Origin: Lachnospiraceae bacterium
Lineage (GTDB): Bacteria; Bacillota; Clostridia; Lachnospirales; Lachnospiraceae
Length of the DNA stretch: 64,000 bases
Reading direction: 5' to 3'
Assembly: GCA_902363675.1 (NCBI GenBank)
Contig: CABJAV010000004.1
Location: 106,549-170,548, forward strand
Of this stretch, positions 1 to 9,355 are shown piece after piece; the first letter of the stretch is position 1, and every line of letters starts with the position of its first letter. The position numbers and the translations under genes are program-made. The notes under the pieces were generated by a model that saw nothing but the letters and a program-made list of their open reading frames with translations, had not been told where the DNA came from and did not search any database.

Positions 1-185
1 CGTATGTCGATGTGGACGGTGAGCGTCGCATGACGGCGGATCCGCATATTAACAACTGGCAGCACTGCAATGCGATGATCGTGTTCAATGAGGATGAAAG
101 CGCCGACCATACGGTACGCATTGAAGTTGCAGAAGAAGACAGAGACAAGAAGTTTACAATTTTAGGATTTGGTTACGTATTATAG
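1..185 (+). CDS. C-terminal end of an unidentified protein, possibly an SGNH-type esterase
   Basis: Only the last 60 codons or so lie inside the window, read from base 3 to the TAG at 183-185. The visible tail is hydrophilic and ends in a beta-rich stretch (FTILGFGYVL). The stop overlaps the Shine-Dalgarno sequence of the GH43 gene that follows, so the two are almost certainly in one operon. In related bacteria, carbohydrate acetylesterases with a C-terminal beta-sandwich often precede xylan-type GH43/GH3 genes, and this tail would suit such a protein. That identity is inferred from position, because no catalytic motif is in view. Confidence 0.4.
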   Translation, partial: YVDVDGERRMTADPHINNWQHCNAMIVFNEDESADHTVRIEVAEEDRDKKFTILGFGYVL

Positions 186-195
186 GAGTAGTAAA

Positions 196-1755
196 ATGGT
201 TACAGTTAAGAATCCAATTTTAATGGGATTTTATCCGGACCCTTCCATTTGCAGAAAGGGAGAGGATTATTATATCGTCAATTCAAGTTTTGTGTATGCA
301 CCGGGAGTGCCAATCTTTCACAGCAGAGATCTCGCACATTGGGAGCAGATCGGCAATATTTTAGACCGTCCGTCGCAGCTTCCTGTGGCGGGAGCGGATA
401 TCTCAGATGGTATTTATGCGCCGACGATCCGCTATCATGATGGTTTGTTTTATATGATCACGACCAATGTGACGCGCGACAACAATTTTATCGTCACAGC
501 GGAGAATCCGGAAGGACCGTGGTCCGAGCCGTATTATCTCGGCGACGATGCCCCGGGCATCGACCCGAGCCTTTTTTTTGACGATGACGGCAAATGTTAT
601 TATTGCGGAACCCGTCCGAATCCGGAGGGCGTTCGCTATAACGGGGACTGGGAGATTTGGATTCAGGAACTGGATCTTAAGACCATGAAGCTGGTCGGTG
701 AGAGCATGGCAATCTGGAAAGGTGCGGTAAAGGGATGTATCTGGCCGGAAGGTCCGCATATTTACAAGATCGATGGTTATTATTATCTGCTCCACGCAGA
801 AGGCGGAACCGGTCCGGAACACAGTATTACGGTGGCACGCAGTAAGAAGCTGTTCCAGTGGTTTGAAGGCTGTCCGCGCAATCCGATTTTCACACACCGC
901 AATCTCGGTATGGATTATCCGGTCATCTATGCGGGACATGGAGATCTGGTTGATGACGGCAAGGGAAACTGGTATGTTGTAATGCTTGCGTCAAGACCTT
1001 GCAAAAAGCATAGCAGCATGGGGCGAGAGACTTTCCTTGCCAGGGTGATCTGGGAGGACGGCTGGCCGGTGATCGCTCCGGGGGTCGGACATCTGGAGGA
1101 CGAATTTACGATCGATATGCCTGAGCATCGCTTTGCGGAAGAAATTACGAATTCCGATGTCATTCATTTCTGGGGAGAACAGCTGGATCAGCGGCTGGTG
1201 GCAATCGAGGACTGGACATCCGGAATTTATTCGCTGACCGAACGTGAGGGTGCACTTCGGATGTACCTTCGCAAAGAAAAGATTTCCGAGAGAGCAAACT
1301 GTGCATATCTTGGTGTAAGACAGAAGAGTTACCGCTTTGTCGCAGAGACCGGTATGGAATTCTATCCGGAAAATGAGTCGGAGACGGCGGGACTTGTGCT
1401 TTACCAGAATAATGAAAATCATCTCCGGTTTGAAGTGGTGCGCGTGGATGGAGAAGTTTGTTTTGTGGTAACCAGCTGTATTCACGGAGATGAGCAGACG
1501 CTGGCAACGACACGGCTGGAGAAGAAAGGAAAATTAAAGATCCGCCTGCAGTGCTGCGATCAGTGTGCCCGTGTCTGGATTTCGGAAGGCAAAGGATATG
1601 TATCCGTTGCGGAAAATCTGGATCTTCTTGCTTACACGACAGAGGAAGCCGGAGGCTTTGTAGGATGCACAGTCGGTATATATGCATCTTCCAACGGTAG
1701 CGACAGTACAAATTATGCTGATTTCGAATGGCTGACATGCCAGTCGATGGATTGA
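196..1755 (+). CDS. GH43 family beta-xylosidase / alpha-L-arabinofuranosidase
   Basis: This 519-residue cytoplasmic glycosidase (no signal peptide) shows the GH43 five-bladed propeller signatures. FYPDPSI carries the catalytic base Asp15, the GIDPSL segment carries the pKa-modulating Asp at about 123, and CIWPEGPHIY carries the general acid Glu at about 185. Residues from about 320 to the end form a second beta-sandwich, as in XynB-type beta-xylosidases. Its length fits that two-domain subfamily. I chose the ATG at 196 because AGGAG lies just upstream. A TTG at 169 in the same frame has no such signal and sits inside the preceding gene. It probably removes xylose or arabinose from imported oligosaccharides together with the GH3 enzyme downstream. 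The exact substrate cannot be read from sequence. Confidence 0.9.
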   Translation: MVTVKNPILMGFYPDPSICRKGEDYYIVNSSFVYAPGVPIFHSRDLAHWEQIGNILDRPSQLPVAGADISDGIYAPTIRYHDGLFYMITTNVTRDNNFIVTAENPEGPWSEPYYLGDDAPGIDPSLFFDDDGKCYYCGTRPNPEGVRYNGDWEIWIQELDLKTMKLVGESMAIWKGAVKGCIWPEGPHIYKIDGYYYLLHAEGGTGPEHSITVARSKKLFQWFEGCPRNPIFTHRNLGMDYPVIYAGHGDLVDDGKGNWYVVMLASRPCKKHSSMGRETFLARVIWEDGWPVIAPGVGHLEDEFTIDMPEHRFAEEITNSDVIHFWGEQLDQRLVAIEDWTSGIYSLTEREGALRMYLRKEKISERANCAYLGVRQKSYRFVAETGMEFYPENESETAGLVLYQNNENHLRFEVVRVDGEVCFVVTSCIHGDEQTLATTRLEKKGKLKIRLQCCDQCARVWISEGKGYVSVAENLDLLAYTTEEAGGFVGCTVGIYASSNGSDSTNYADFEWLTCQSMD

Positions 1756-1786
1756 TAGAAAGTGTTTAAGATGAGGAGATGACATA

Positions 1787-3931
1787 ATGAGTAGACAGAC
1801 AAAAGAATATGCAAAGAAACTGGTTGCACAGATGACGGTTGAGGAAAAAATGAGCCAGATGCTCTATGAGTCACCAGCGATCGAGCGACTTAATATTCCG
1901 GCATATAACTGGTGGAATGAGGCTTTGCATGGTGTTGCAAGAGCCGGAGTTGCTACGGTATTTCCACAGTCGATCGGACTTGCGGCGACATTCGATCCAA
2001 AACTTGTCGGACAGATCGGTGATGTAGTGTCGACGGAAGGACGTGCAAAATTTAATGAGTTTTCAAGAAGGGGCGACCATGGAATCTATAAAGGACTTAC
2101 GTTCTGGGCACCGAATGTCAACATTTTCCGCGATCCGAGATGGGGAAGAGGTCATGAGACGTATGGAGAGGATCCGTATCTTACGGCGGAACTCGGATGT
2201 GCGTACATCAAAGGCTTACAGGGACCGGATCCGGATCATCTGAAATCTGCAGCATGCGCAAAGCATTTTGCGGTACACAGCGGTCCGGAAGCGATCCGCC
2301 ATGAATTCAATGCAAAAGCGTCTAAGCATGATATGTATGACACTTATCTGTATGCGTTTAAGCGATGTGTCAAGGATGCCAAGGTTGAGGCCGTCATGGG
2401 CGCTTACAATCGCGTGAACGGAGAGCCGGCGTGTGGAAGCAAAACTCTCCTGAAGGATATTTTAAGAGATGAATTTGGTTTTGAAGGTCATGTGGTATCG
2501 GACTGCTGGGCAATTCTTGATTTCCACGAGCACCATCATGTGACAGAGAGTGTCGAGGAATCTGCGGCTATGGCAGTAAACAACGGCTGCGACCTGAACT
2601 GCGGAAGCGCCTTTTTACATTTGCAGGAAGCTTACGAGAGGGGACTTGTTTCAGAGGAAGCGATCACAGAAGCGGTGGAGCGTCTGATGGAAGTTCGTAT
2701 TCGTCTGGGTATGATGAAGGATTATCCGTCCCCGTATGAAGACATTACCTATGATAAGGTAGAATGTCCGGAACATGTGAAGTTGTCTGTTGAAGCGGCA
2801 AGAAGAAGTCTTGTTCTGTTGAAAAACGAGAATGCGTTCCTGCCGTTGGATAAAAATAAGATACAGACCGTCGCAGTCATCGGTCCGAATGCGAATTCAA
2901 GAGATGCGCTGGTCGGAAACTATGTCGGAACCTCTTCCCGTTACATTACTCCACTGGAGGGAATTCAGCAGTATGTGGGGGATGATGTGCGTGTATTATA
3001 TGCAGAAGGCTGTCATCTGTACAAAGACAAAGTGGAATTTCTGGCAGAGACGAAGGATCGATTCGAGGAAGCGGTCATTGCGGCGGAGCAGGCAGATGTT
3101 GTAGTTATGTGCCTTGGTCTTGATGCGACGATCGAAGGCGAGGAAGGCGATGCCGGTAATGAATATGCCAGCGGGGATAAACTGGGACTCAATCTTCCGG
3201 GACTTCAGGAAGAACTGCTCGAGACGGTTACGGCTGTCGGAAAGCCGGTTGTGCTCGTGATTTCGGCGGGAAGTGCACTCGATCTCTCATGGGCGGATGC
3301 GCATGTTGCTGCGATTATTGACAGTTTTTATCCGGGAGCCCGTGGCGGAAAGGCAGTCGCAGAAGTAATCTTCGGTGATTTTTCACCATCCGGAAAGCTG
3401 CCTGTCACCTTTTATCAGGGAACGGAAAATCTTCCGGAGTTTACGGATTATGATATGTCCGATCGCACATATCGTTATACGGACAAGAATGTGCTCTATC
3501 CGTTCGGTTACGGATTGCATTATGGAACGATCCGTTACGAGAATGCACAGATTTCCTGTGCGCAGTGCGGTGTGAGAGATGCCGTCGATGTGAGTGTGGA
3601 TGTCATAAATGAGAGTTCCTACACGATCCATGAGAGTGTTCAGGCGTACATTCAGCATGAGGAAGCGGATGCGTATGAACCGGGATATCAGTTGAAAGGA
3701 ATACAGACGGTTACATTACAGCCGAAAGAGACGAAGCGTGTGACCATATCTCTTAAGGCACGTGACTTTGCAATTATCACGCAGGAGGGAGAATGCGTTG
3801 TAAGACCGGGATCTTACCGCATCGCAATCGGAGGTCAGCAGCCGGATGCAAGAAGTGCAAAACTTACCGGAAGTGACGTGGCTGCGCTGGTGGTCCGCAG
3901 AGAGGGTGAGCAGACACCGGTTGAGTATTAG
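1787..3931 (+). CDS. GH3 family beta-glycosidase (beta-xylosidase/beta-glucosidase)
   Basis: The 714-residue product has the full GH3 layout. An N-terminal barrel contains ALHGVARAG, FWAPNVNIFRDPRWGRG, the KHFAVHSGPE segment and the nucleophile Asp239 in VVSDCWA. A second alpha/beta domain follows, and then a C-terminal fibronectin-III-like domain from about residue 590. There is no signal peptide, so it acts on imported oligosaccharides. GAGGAG precedes the ATG. It lies 31 bp after the GH43 gene in the same operon. The pairing with GH43 favours beta-xylosidase activity, but GH3 enzymes also include beta-glucosidases and sequence alone does not separate them. Confidence 0.9.
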   Translation: MSRQTKEYAKKLVAQMTVEEKMSQMLYESPAIERLNIPAYNWWNEALHGVARAGVATVFPQSIGLAATFDPKLVGQIGDVVSTEGRAKFNEFSRRGDHGIYKGLTFWAPNVNIFRDPRWGRGHETYGEDPYLTAELGCAYIKGLQGPDPDHLKSAACAKHFAVHSGPEAIRHEFNAKASKHDMYDTYLYAFKRCVKDAKVEAVMGAYNRVNGEPACGSKTLLKDILRDEFGFEGHVVSDCWAILDFHEHHHVTESVEESAAMAVNNGCDLNCGSAFLHLQEAYERGLVSEEAITEAVERLMEVRIRLGMMKDYPSPYEDITYDKVECPEHVKLSVEAARRSLVLLKNENAFLPLDKNKIQTVAVIGPNANSRDALVGNYVGTSSRYITPLEGIQQYVGDDVRVLYAEGCHLYKDKVEFLAETKDRFEEAVIAAEQADVVVMCLGLDATIEGEEGDAGNEYASGDKLGLNLPGLQEELLETVTAVGKPVVLVISAGSALDLSWADAHVAAIIDSFYPGARGGKAVAEVIFGDFSPSGKLPVTFYQGTENLPEFTDYDMSDRTYRYTDKNVLYPFGYGLHYGTIRYENAQISCAQCGVRDAVDVSVDVINESSYTIHESVQAYIQHEEADAYEPGYQLKGIQTVTLQPKETKRVTISLKARDFAIITQEGECVVRPGSYRIAIGGQQPDARSAKLTGSDVAALVVRREGEQTPVEY

Positions 3932-3975
3932 AGTGCAGAAATATCAAGAAACAATTTTAAATATAGTCTCGTATA

Positions 3976-3984
3976 TGTTATAAT
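3976..3984 (+). promoter_or_regulatory. Extended -10 promoter before the sensor kinase gene
   Basis: TG-T-TATAAT is a consensus extended -10 element. The -35 region 17 bp upstream is poor (TTTAAA), which is tolerated with an extended -10. It lies in the 140-bp gap after the GH3 gene, so the kinase/regulator pair probably has its own promoter. Confidence 0.6.
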
Positions 3985-4071
3985 GAATTTAACGGGTTGT
4001 ACGAATTGAGGAGCAGGTCGAAAAATCTGCTCCTTTATCGCTTTGTTGTGTGTGAATTTAGAGGGATTGGT

Positions 4072-5838
4072 ATGAATATCATCGACAAGTTCATCAAGGT
4101 AATGGAAAGATATATGGATAATCTTTCTATTAAGAAAAAATTTATACAGTTATACATTTTCTGTGTTTTTTTACCGCTGATCATTACGGACAGTGTCGTC
4201 TTATATATTGTAGACAGCATGGAATCGCAGCGGCAGTATCATGAGATGGCAAATGTTGCGAATGCAGTCAGCTATAATATCAGTGCACTGGTGGAGAATG
4301 CGGGAGAAATTGCCAAAAGTATGTACACCAATAGAAGGATGAATACCTTTTTGGAGAAGCAATATGAGAGCACTTCGGATTATTATACGGAATATCAGAA
4401 TTTCTTTCAGGATTCGACGTTGGAAAACGTACTCGGCATGAATCAGATCGTCTTTACCCTGTATACGGATAATCCTACCATGGTAAAAGGGGGAAAGATT
4501 GATACTATGTCAAATCTGAAGAAAACGGCAGCATATGCGGCGTGGAAGGAACGGGGCGAAAACGAAGGGCTTTTTTTTATATATGAAAATAAAGGATATG
4601 CCAATTCCTATCGCCGTAAGATCATTCTATTGCAGAATCTTGATTTCTTTTCCACGGATCAGGAAAAGATGTTGAAGATTGAATTCGATTACAACAGTAT
4701 GATGCGGATGCTCAGGCGGATGAAGTTTGATAATGAAGTTCACATCTGTCAAGGGGATGAGATCGTACTGAGTAACGGATATTTCAGTGGTGTCGGTAAT
4801 GCGTTTGATACAATCAGTGTGCAGCAGAAGACGGGGTATAAGCAGTCGCTTTGTCTTCACGGAGCGCAGCTGGACATCTATGTGCTGAAATCAGACAATG
4901 GAATATGGAATCGAATTGCAAGGGATCTTCCGCTTCTTGGTTTTCTGGTAATCATCAATGTGGTTCTTCCGGTGGGATTTGTGTTGCTTCTCAATCGTTC
5001 GTTCACAAAGAGAATCCGGGGACTGAGCAAAGTGTTTCAATCGGTAAACGGGGAACATCTTGTCCGGATGACACACGAAAACGGCGGGGATGAGATTGGC
5101 AGCATGATCCGGAATTACAACCGGATGGTAGACCGGACGAATGAACTGATACAGACGGTATACAAAAACAAGATCAAAGAACAGGAAATTCTGGTGGGCA
5201 GAAAGAATGCGGAACTTTTAGCGTTGCAGAGCCAGATCAACCCGCATTTTTTATTTAATGCGCTGGAGAGTATCCGCATGCGGAGTCTCTTAAAAAAGGA
5301 AAACGAGACGGCAGATATGGTAGAAAAGCTGGCGATCATGCAAAGGCAATATGTGGATTGGGGAAATGATTTGGTACGGATTGAACAGGAACTTGAATTT
5401 GTGAAGGCCTATCTGTCCCTGCAGAAGTATCGCTTTGGGGATCGCTTGAATTACAATCTTGATATCGCAACGGAATGTATGCAGAACCGGATACCGAAGC
5501 TTACCATTGTAACATTCGTGGAGAACGCCTGTGTGCATGGAATCGAAAGTAAGGCATCACCAGGATGGATTTTTGTAAGAGTCTATAAGAAGGACGGACA
5601 ATTATGGATTGAGATTGAAGATACGGGAAGCGGGATGAATCAGCAACAGATTCTGCAGATTCAGAATGATATGCAGAATGCGGATATCCAGATGCTGAAA
5701 GAACGCAAGAGTGTCGGCATGCTGAATGCATGTTTGCGCCTTCGAATGCAGACGAAGGATCATGTATGTTTTGAAATCGATGGTGAAGAAGGCGCAGGAA
5801 CATGGATTACGATCCGTATTCCGATGGAGTATGTATAA
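4072..5838 (+). CDS. YesM-type sensor histidine kinase
   Basis: This is a 588-residue membrane sensor kinase of the LytS/YesM class. One membrane segment lies at about 23-48 and a second at about 287-308. Between them is a ~240-residue extracellular sensor domain, probably Cache-like. A HAMP segment follows. The His_kinase domain has the phospho-acceptor His392 in QSQINPHFLFN. The ATPase domain shows the N box (Asn485) and DTGSG at 517-521. The start at 4072 has GAGGGA 6 bp upstream; an in-frame start at 3997 has no ribosome binding site. Such kinases are typically genetically paired with oligosaccharide importers, and the regulator gene starts 13 bp after this stop. It probably reports extracellular oligosaccharide, perhaps through the binding lipoprotein encoded downstream. 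Confidence 0.9.
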   Translation: MNIIDKFIKVMERYMDNLSIKKKFIQLYIFCVFLPLIITDSVVLYIVDSMESQRQYHEMANVANAVSYNISALVENAGEIAKSMYTNRRMNTFLEKQYESTSDYYTEYQNFFQDSTLENVLGMNQIVFTLYTDNPTMVKGGKIDTMSNLKKTAAYAAWKERGENEGLFFIYENKGYANSYRRKIILLQNLDFFSTDQEKMLKIEFDYNSMMRMLRRMKFDNEVHICQGDEIVLSNGYFSGVGNAFDTISVQQKTGYKQSLCLHGAQLDIYVLKSDNGIWNRIARDLPLLGFLVIINVVLPVGFVLLLNRSFTKRIRGLSKVFQSVNGEHLVRMTHENGGDEIGSMIRNYNRMVDRTNELIQTVYKNKIKEQEILVGRKNAELLALQSQINPHFLFNALESIRMRSLLKKENETADMVEKLAIMQRQYVDWGNDLVRIEQELEFVKAYLSLQKYRFGDRLNYNLDIATECMQNRIPKLTIVTFVENACVHGIESKASPGWIFVRVYKKDGQLWIEIEDTGSGMNQQQILQIQNDMQNADIQMLKERKSVGMLNACLRLRMQTKDHVCFEIDGEEGAGTWITIRIPMEYV

Positions 5839-5850
5839 GGGGGAAGAAAG

Positions 5851-7440
5851 ATGTTAAAAGTATTGCTTGTGGATGATGAGCCTTTTATTATTCAGGGATT
5901 AAAGGTATTGATCGACTGGGAACAGGAAGGTTATACGATCGCAGGGACTGCGTCAAACGGAAAAGAGGCATATGATTTCCTGAAAAAGGAGAGCGTAGAT
6001 CTGATCATTGCGGATATCCAGATGCCGGTCATGACAGGACTGGAGCTGCAGGAAACGATACGAAAAGAAAATCTTTCAAATGCCTACTTTGTCATCTTAA
6101 GCGGATATGCGGATTTCGAATATGCACGGCGGGCACTTCAAAATGAATGTATGGATTATATTTTAAAGCCGGTTGATCGTGAAATGCTGCTGAAACTGCT
6201 TAACAGGGTGTCAGCGATGCGGGATGAAGATGACCGGATGCAGCAGAAAAACCGGAAGATGGAAAAGGCGTACCTTGCAAGAAATCAGATTGCTTTGATC
6301 AAGGGAAAATACGATGATTCCAATCTGCAATATGTCACATCACAGATGAAATGCAAAGAAGGTGTTCGCTACGTTGAAATTCAGATGGCGGAATGTGATG
6401 CGGATGAAGATGTGACGGATCAGGAGATGCGTGAATTCCAAAGACAGATGTATGAATGCTGTACTGCATTCCTGAGAGATTATGCGGAGAATTGTGTGTT
6501 TGACGTATCGGCAGATGAAAAAATATATGATGTGGGATTGATCTTTTTTCGATATATGGCGGAAGAGGCAGGACTCGATGAAAAAGCTTATCTGAACTGG
6601 TTGGTGGAATATCTGGGCGAGAATCTGTCGCGCCCGGTTACGTTGCTTGTCGGAAAAAACGTGCAGGATATCAGCCGTATTGCAAGATCATACGGGAATG
6701 CCTGTATGCTTCGTTCCTTTCAGGGATTTCGAAGCAAAAAGGACATCTATTTCTACGAGGAAGAAGTGCAGGTGTCCAATGACGGTATGGTTTTGTGCAA
6801 GAAGAGTCTGGATCATCTGCTGAAAGTGGTGGAACAGAATAATCATATGGAAATCCGTTCTGCTGTAGATCAGTTCTATGAAGAAATGGGACAAAGGGGC
6901 GTGCATGGAGAGGCCATGACACTCAATATCAACTATTTGCTGTTTCAGTTGATTCATCTTGCAAGTGAGCAGGATGATGAAGTAAATCAGGAAGAAATTC
7001 TGCGTCTGATTTCGGAGAGCAGTTTTGAGGCGGGAACAATCCGCGGCAGTAAGTCACATCTGATGCGTTTTGCATGCGAGTACGGAGATTATCTTTCCCA
7101 GCTCCGCAAGAACGTATCCAGAGGTGTGCTTGGAAATGTGGAGAAAGAAATTAGGGAAAACTACGCGGATAACCTCACGCTTAAGGGACTCAGTGAGAAA
7201 TATTATGTCAACAGTGCCTATCTCGGACAGCTGTTCCGGAAGAAGTACGGTCAGTCGTTTAAAGACTATCTGAACAATTATCGAATGGATCGGGCTGCCG
7301 ATATTCTTCTGCATTCCGATAAGAAGATCATTCTGGTTGCGGAGGAGGTCGGATATCATGATCTGGATTATTTTGTCAACCGCTTTATTCAGGTAAAAGG
7401 CTGTACACCGGCGAAATTCCGCAGGCAGATGCAGCAGTAA
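5851..7440 (+). CDS. YesN-type response regulator with AraC-family DNA-binding domain
   Basis: The 529-residue product starts with a receiver domain (VDDEP near residue 8, phospho-acceptor Asp55 in IIADIQMP, Lys in LKPVDRE). A long central region of unknown fold follows, and the C-terminus is an AraC-type double helix-turn-helix (residues ~425-525). It is the partner of the kinase immediately upstream and probably activates the importer genes that begin 150 bp downstream. The palindromic cluster at 7462-7531 is an obvious candidate binding region. Ribosome binding site GGGGGAAGAAAG precedes the ATG. Confidence 0.9.
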   Translation: MLKVLLVDDEPFIIQGLKVLIDWEQEGYTIAGTASNGKEAYDFLKKESVDLIIADIQMPVMTGLELQETIRKENLSNAYFVILSGYADFEYARRALQNECMDYILKPVDREMLLKLLNRVSAMRDEDDRMQQKNRKMEKAYLARNQIALIKGKYDDSNLQYVTSQMKCKEGVRYVEIQMAECDADEDVTDQEMREFQRQMYECCTAFLRDYAENCVFDVSADEKIYDVGLIFFRYMAEEAGLDEKAYLNWLVEYLGENLSRPVTLLVGKNVQDISRIARSYGNACMLRSFQGFRSKKDIYFYEEEVQVSNDGMVLCKKSLDHLLKVVEQNNHMEIRSAVDQFYEEMGQRGVHGEAMTLNINYLLFQLIHLASEQDDEVNQEEILRLISESSFEAGTIRGSKSHLMRFACEYGDYLSQLRKNVSRGVLGNVEKEIRENYADNLTLKGLSEKYYVNSAYLGQLFRKKYGQSFKDYLNNYRMDRAADILLHSDKKIILVAEEVGYHDLDYFVNRFIQVKGCTPAKFRRQMQQ

Positions 7441-7461
7441 TTACATATTAGGGAGAAATGC

Positions 7462-7531
7462 AAAACAGGGTAAACTATAGTTCGTCAGAATGAACTATAG
7501 TTTACCCTGTTTTTGACTATAGTTCGTCGGA
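7462..7531 (+). promoter_or_regulatory. Three phased ACTATAGT palindromes: operator array and/or terminator
   Basis: Arms at 7462-7483 and 7492-7513 are perfectly complementary over 22 bp, with an 8-base spacer. The right arm ends in a T run, so transcription coming from the regulator gene could terminate here. Inside each arm is the self-complementary core AACTATAGTT (7473-7482 and 7493-7502). A third copy, ACTATAGT at 7516-7523, is followed by the same TCGTC-G-GA context as the first. Core centres are 20 and 22 bp apart, about two helical turns, which suggests a cooperative protein-binding site. It sits directly upstream of the importer promoter. Confidence 0.6.
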
Positions 7532-7559
7532 TTGTTTGAAACCGTAAAAAAAGTAAAAT
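7532..7559 (+). promoter_or_regulatory. Probable promoter of the importer operon
   Basis: TTGTTT (7532-7537) and TAAAAT (7554-7559) are spaced by 16 bp and lie 30 bp before the binding-protein start codon. The -35 element directly abuts the third ACTATAGT palindrome. That position would suit activation by an upstream-bound regulator. Confidence 0.5.
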
Positions 7560-7588
7560 AGTTAATATAAAAAAGGAGGTTACAATCT

Positions 7589-9280
7589 ATGAAAAGAAAA
7601 AGAATTGTAAGCGTCATGCTTGTAGCGGCAATGGCGGCAACCTTATTCGCGGGGTGTGGAAAAAATGGCGGAAATGATAATGGATCAACACAGGGGGGAA
7701 GCGCTTCGAATGATGGTAAGATCAAAGAATTTACCGCATTCTTTGCAGTTCCGGGATCCGAGATCAACGATGACAATGAGGTTCAGCAGATCATCGCTGA
7801 GAAGACCGGCGTAAAGGTAAAAGAGACATGGCTGACAGGCCAGACAGCAGAAGAAGCAGTCGGAACGCTGGTAGCCGGTGATGAATATCCGGATTTCATC
7901 TGTGGTGGAAATGGTATGCCACAGTTATATGATGCAGGTGCATTGGTAGCATTAGATGATTACATTGACAAATATCCGAATATCAAGAACTACTTCACCG
8001 AACAGGAATGGGATCAGCTTCGTCAGGACGACGGACATATTTACTGGATTCCACAGTTCTCCAATATTAAGGGAGAAGAGAAAACCTGTACACATAACGA
8101 TGAGGCATTCTGGATTCAGGCAAGAGTTCTTGAGTGGGCTAATTATCCGGAAATCAAGACGATGGATGACTATTTCAAGCTGATTGAAGATTATAATGCA
8201 GCAAATCCTACCATGGAAGATGGAACGGAGAATATTCCATATACCATCCTTTGCGAGGATTGGAGATATTTCTGTCTTGAGAATGCTCCACAGTTCTTAG
8301 ATGGTTATCCAAATGATGGTTCATGTATGGTTGATCCGGATACATTAAAGGTAATGGATTATAATACATCCGATACTGCTGTAAAGTACTTCAAGAAGTT
8401 GAACGAGGAATATCAGAAGGGTATTGTTGATCCTGAGTCATTCACACAGACTTATGATGAGTACATTGCAAAGCTTTCTTCTGGACGTGTACTTGGTATG
8501 ATCGACCAGTGGTGGGATTTCGCCTACACAGCAGGTGATGCAATTAAGTCTGCAGGACTGGATGCACAGGGATGCGATTACATTCCGGTACCTGTAACGA
8601 TTGATGGACGTAAGAACCAGTGGCACAACTCCGGCGGAGTTTTAAATTCCGGTGATGGACTTGCAATCACAAAGGATTGTGATGATGTGGAAGCAGCTTT
8701 ACAGTTTGTAGATGATCTTCTTTCAGAGGAAATTCACAACCTTCGTTTCTGGGGCGTTGAAGGTGAAGATTATCAGGTTGGCGACGATGGACTTTTCTAT
8801 AGAACCAAGGAGCAGAGAGCAAAGGCTGCAGAGACAGATTATAAGGCGTCTCACGCATGTTCTTATTCTTATTTCCCACAGTATGACGGAACCTGTGATG
8901 ACGGTCTGAATGCAACAAAGCCGAGTGGACAGGCAAAAGAATTCTTCGATGGATTAAATGATGATGTCAAGAAAGCATTCGAGGCATATGGTGTTGAAAC
9001 ATACGTTGAGATGCTTGGAACAAACGAGGCACCTGGTGCATGGTATCCGATGTGGTCATTCTCAAACAACTTTACAACAGACACAGAGGGTGGAATGGCA
9101 TGGACAAAGATTGGCGAAGTTAAGCATGAGCAGCTTCCGCAGGTTGTAATGGCAAAAGACTTTGACAAAGCATGGAAAACTTATATGGATGCATACAAAG
9201 CATGCAATCCGGACGCTTTCCTTAGCGAGTTGCAGGCAGAGCTTGATAAGCGTATGAAAGACGCAGCAAAATACGAATAA
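7589..9280 (+). CDS. ABC importer solute-binding lipoprotein (LipO/YtcQ type)
   Basis: The 563-residue extracellular binding protein starts with a lipoprotein signal peptide. Its lipobox LFAGC places the lipidated cysteine at position 23, followed by a Gly/Asn/Ser-rich linker. The mature part is an extracellular solute-binding fold of the large (~55 kDa) type that partners LplB/LplC permeases. AAGGAGG lies 8 bp upstream of the ATG. Together with the two permeases downstream and the glycosidases upstream, it probably captures xylan- or arabinoxylan-derived oligosaccharides. No ATPase gene is present nearby. Such importers commonly borrow a shared MsmX-type ATPase encoded elsewhere. Confidence 0.9.
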   Translation: MKRKRIVSVMLVAAMAATLFAGCGKNGGNDNGSTQGGSASNDGKIKEFTAFFAVPGSEINDDNEVQQIIAEKTGVKVKETWLTGQTAEEAVGTLVAGDEYPDFICGGNGMPQLYDAGALVALDDYIDKYPNIKNYFTEQEWDQLRQDDGHIYWIPQFSNIKGEEKTCTHNDEAFWIQARVLEWANYPEIKTMDDYFKLIEDYNAANPTMEDGTENIPYTILCEDWRYFCLENAPQFLDGYPNDGSCMVDPDTLKVMDYNTSDTAVKYFKKLNEEYQKGIVDPESFTQTYDEYIAKLSSGRVLGMIDQWWDFAYTAGDAIKSAGLDAQGCDYIPVPVTIDGRKNQWHNSGGVLNSGDGLAITKDCDDVEAALQFVDDLLSEEIHNLRFWGVEGEDYQVGDDGLFYRTKEQRAKAAETDYKASHACSYSYFPQYDGTCDDGLNATKPSGQAKEFFDGLNDDVKKAFEAYGVETYVEMLGTNEAPGAWYPMWSFSNNFTTDTEGGMAWTKIGEVKHEQLPQVVMAKDFDKAWKTYMDAYKACNPDAFLSELQAELDKRMKDAAKYE

Positions 9281-9302
9281 TACATAGAAAATGAGGTTTT
9301 AG

Positions 9303-9336
9303 ATGGGCAGATGTTGTGAAAACTTCATCTGCCCGT
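9303..9336 (+). terminator. Intercistronic hairpin between binding protein and permease
   Basis: GGGCAGATG (9305-9313) pairs perfectly with CATCTGCCC (9326-9334) and is followed by TTTAAAAAA. Hairpins at this position in sugar-importer operons usually protect or terminate part of the mRNA, so the binding protein is made in excess over the permeases. That role is inferred here. Confidence 0.6.
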
Positions 9337-9355
9337 TTAAAAAAGGAGTGAGGTC

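Noticed and set aside
403..939. Long antisense reading frames across the GH43 and other genes
   Set aside because: They mirror the codon pattern of strong coding genes on the other strand and lack ribosome binding sites or known domains.
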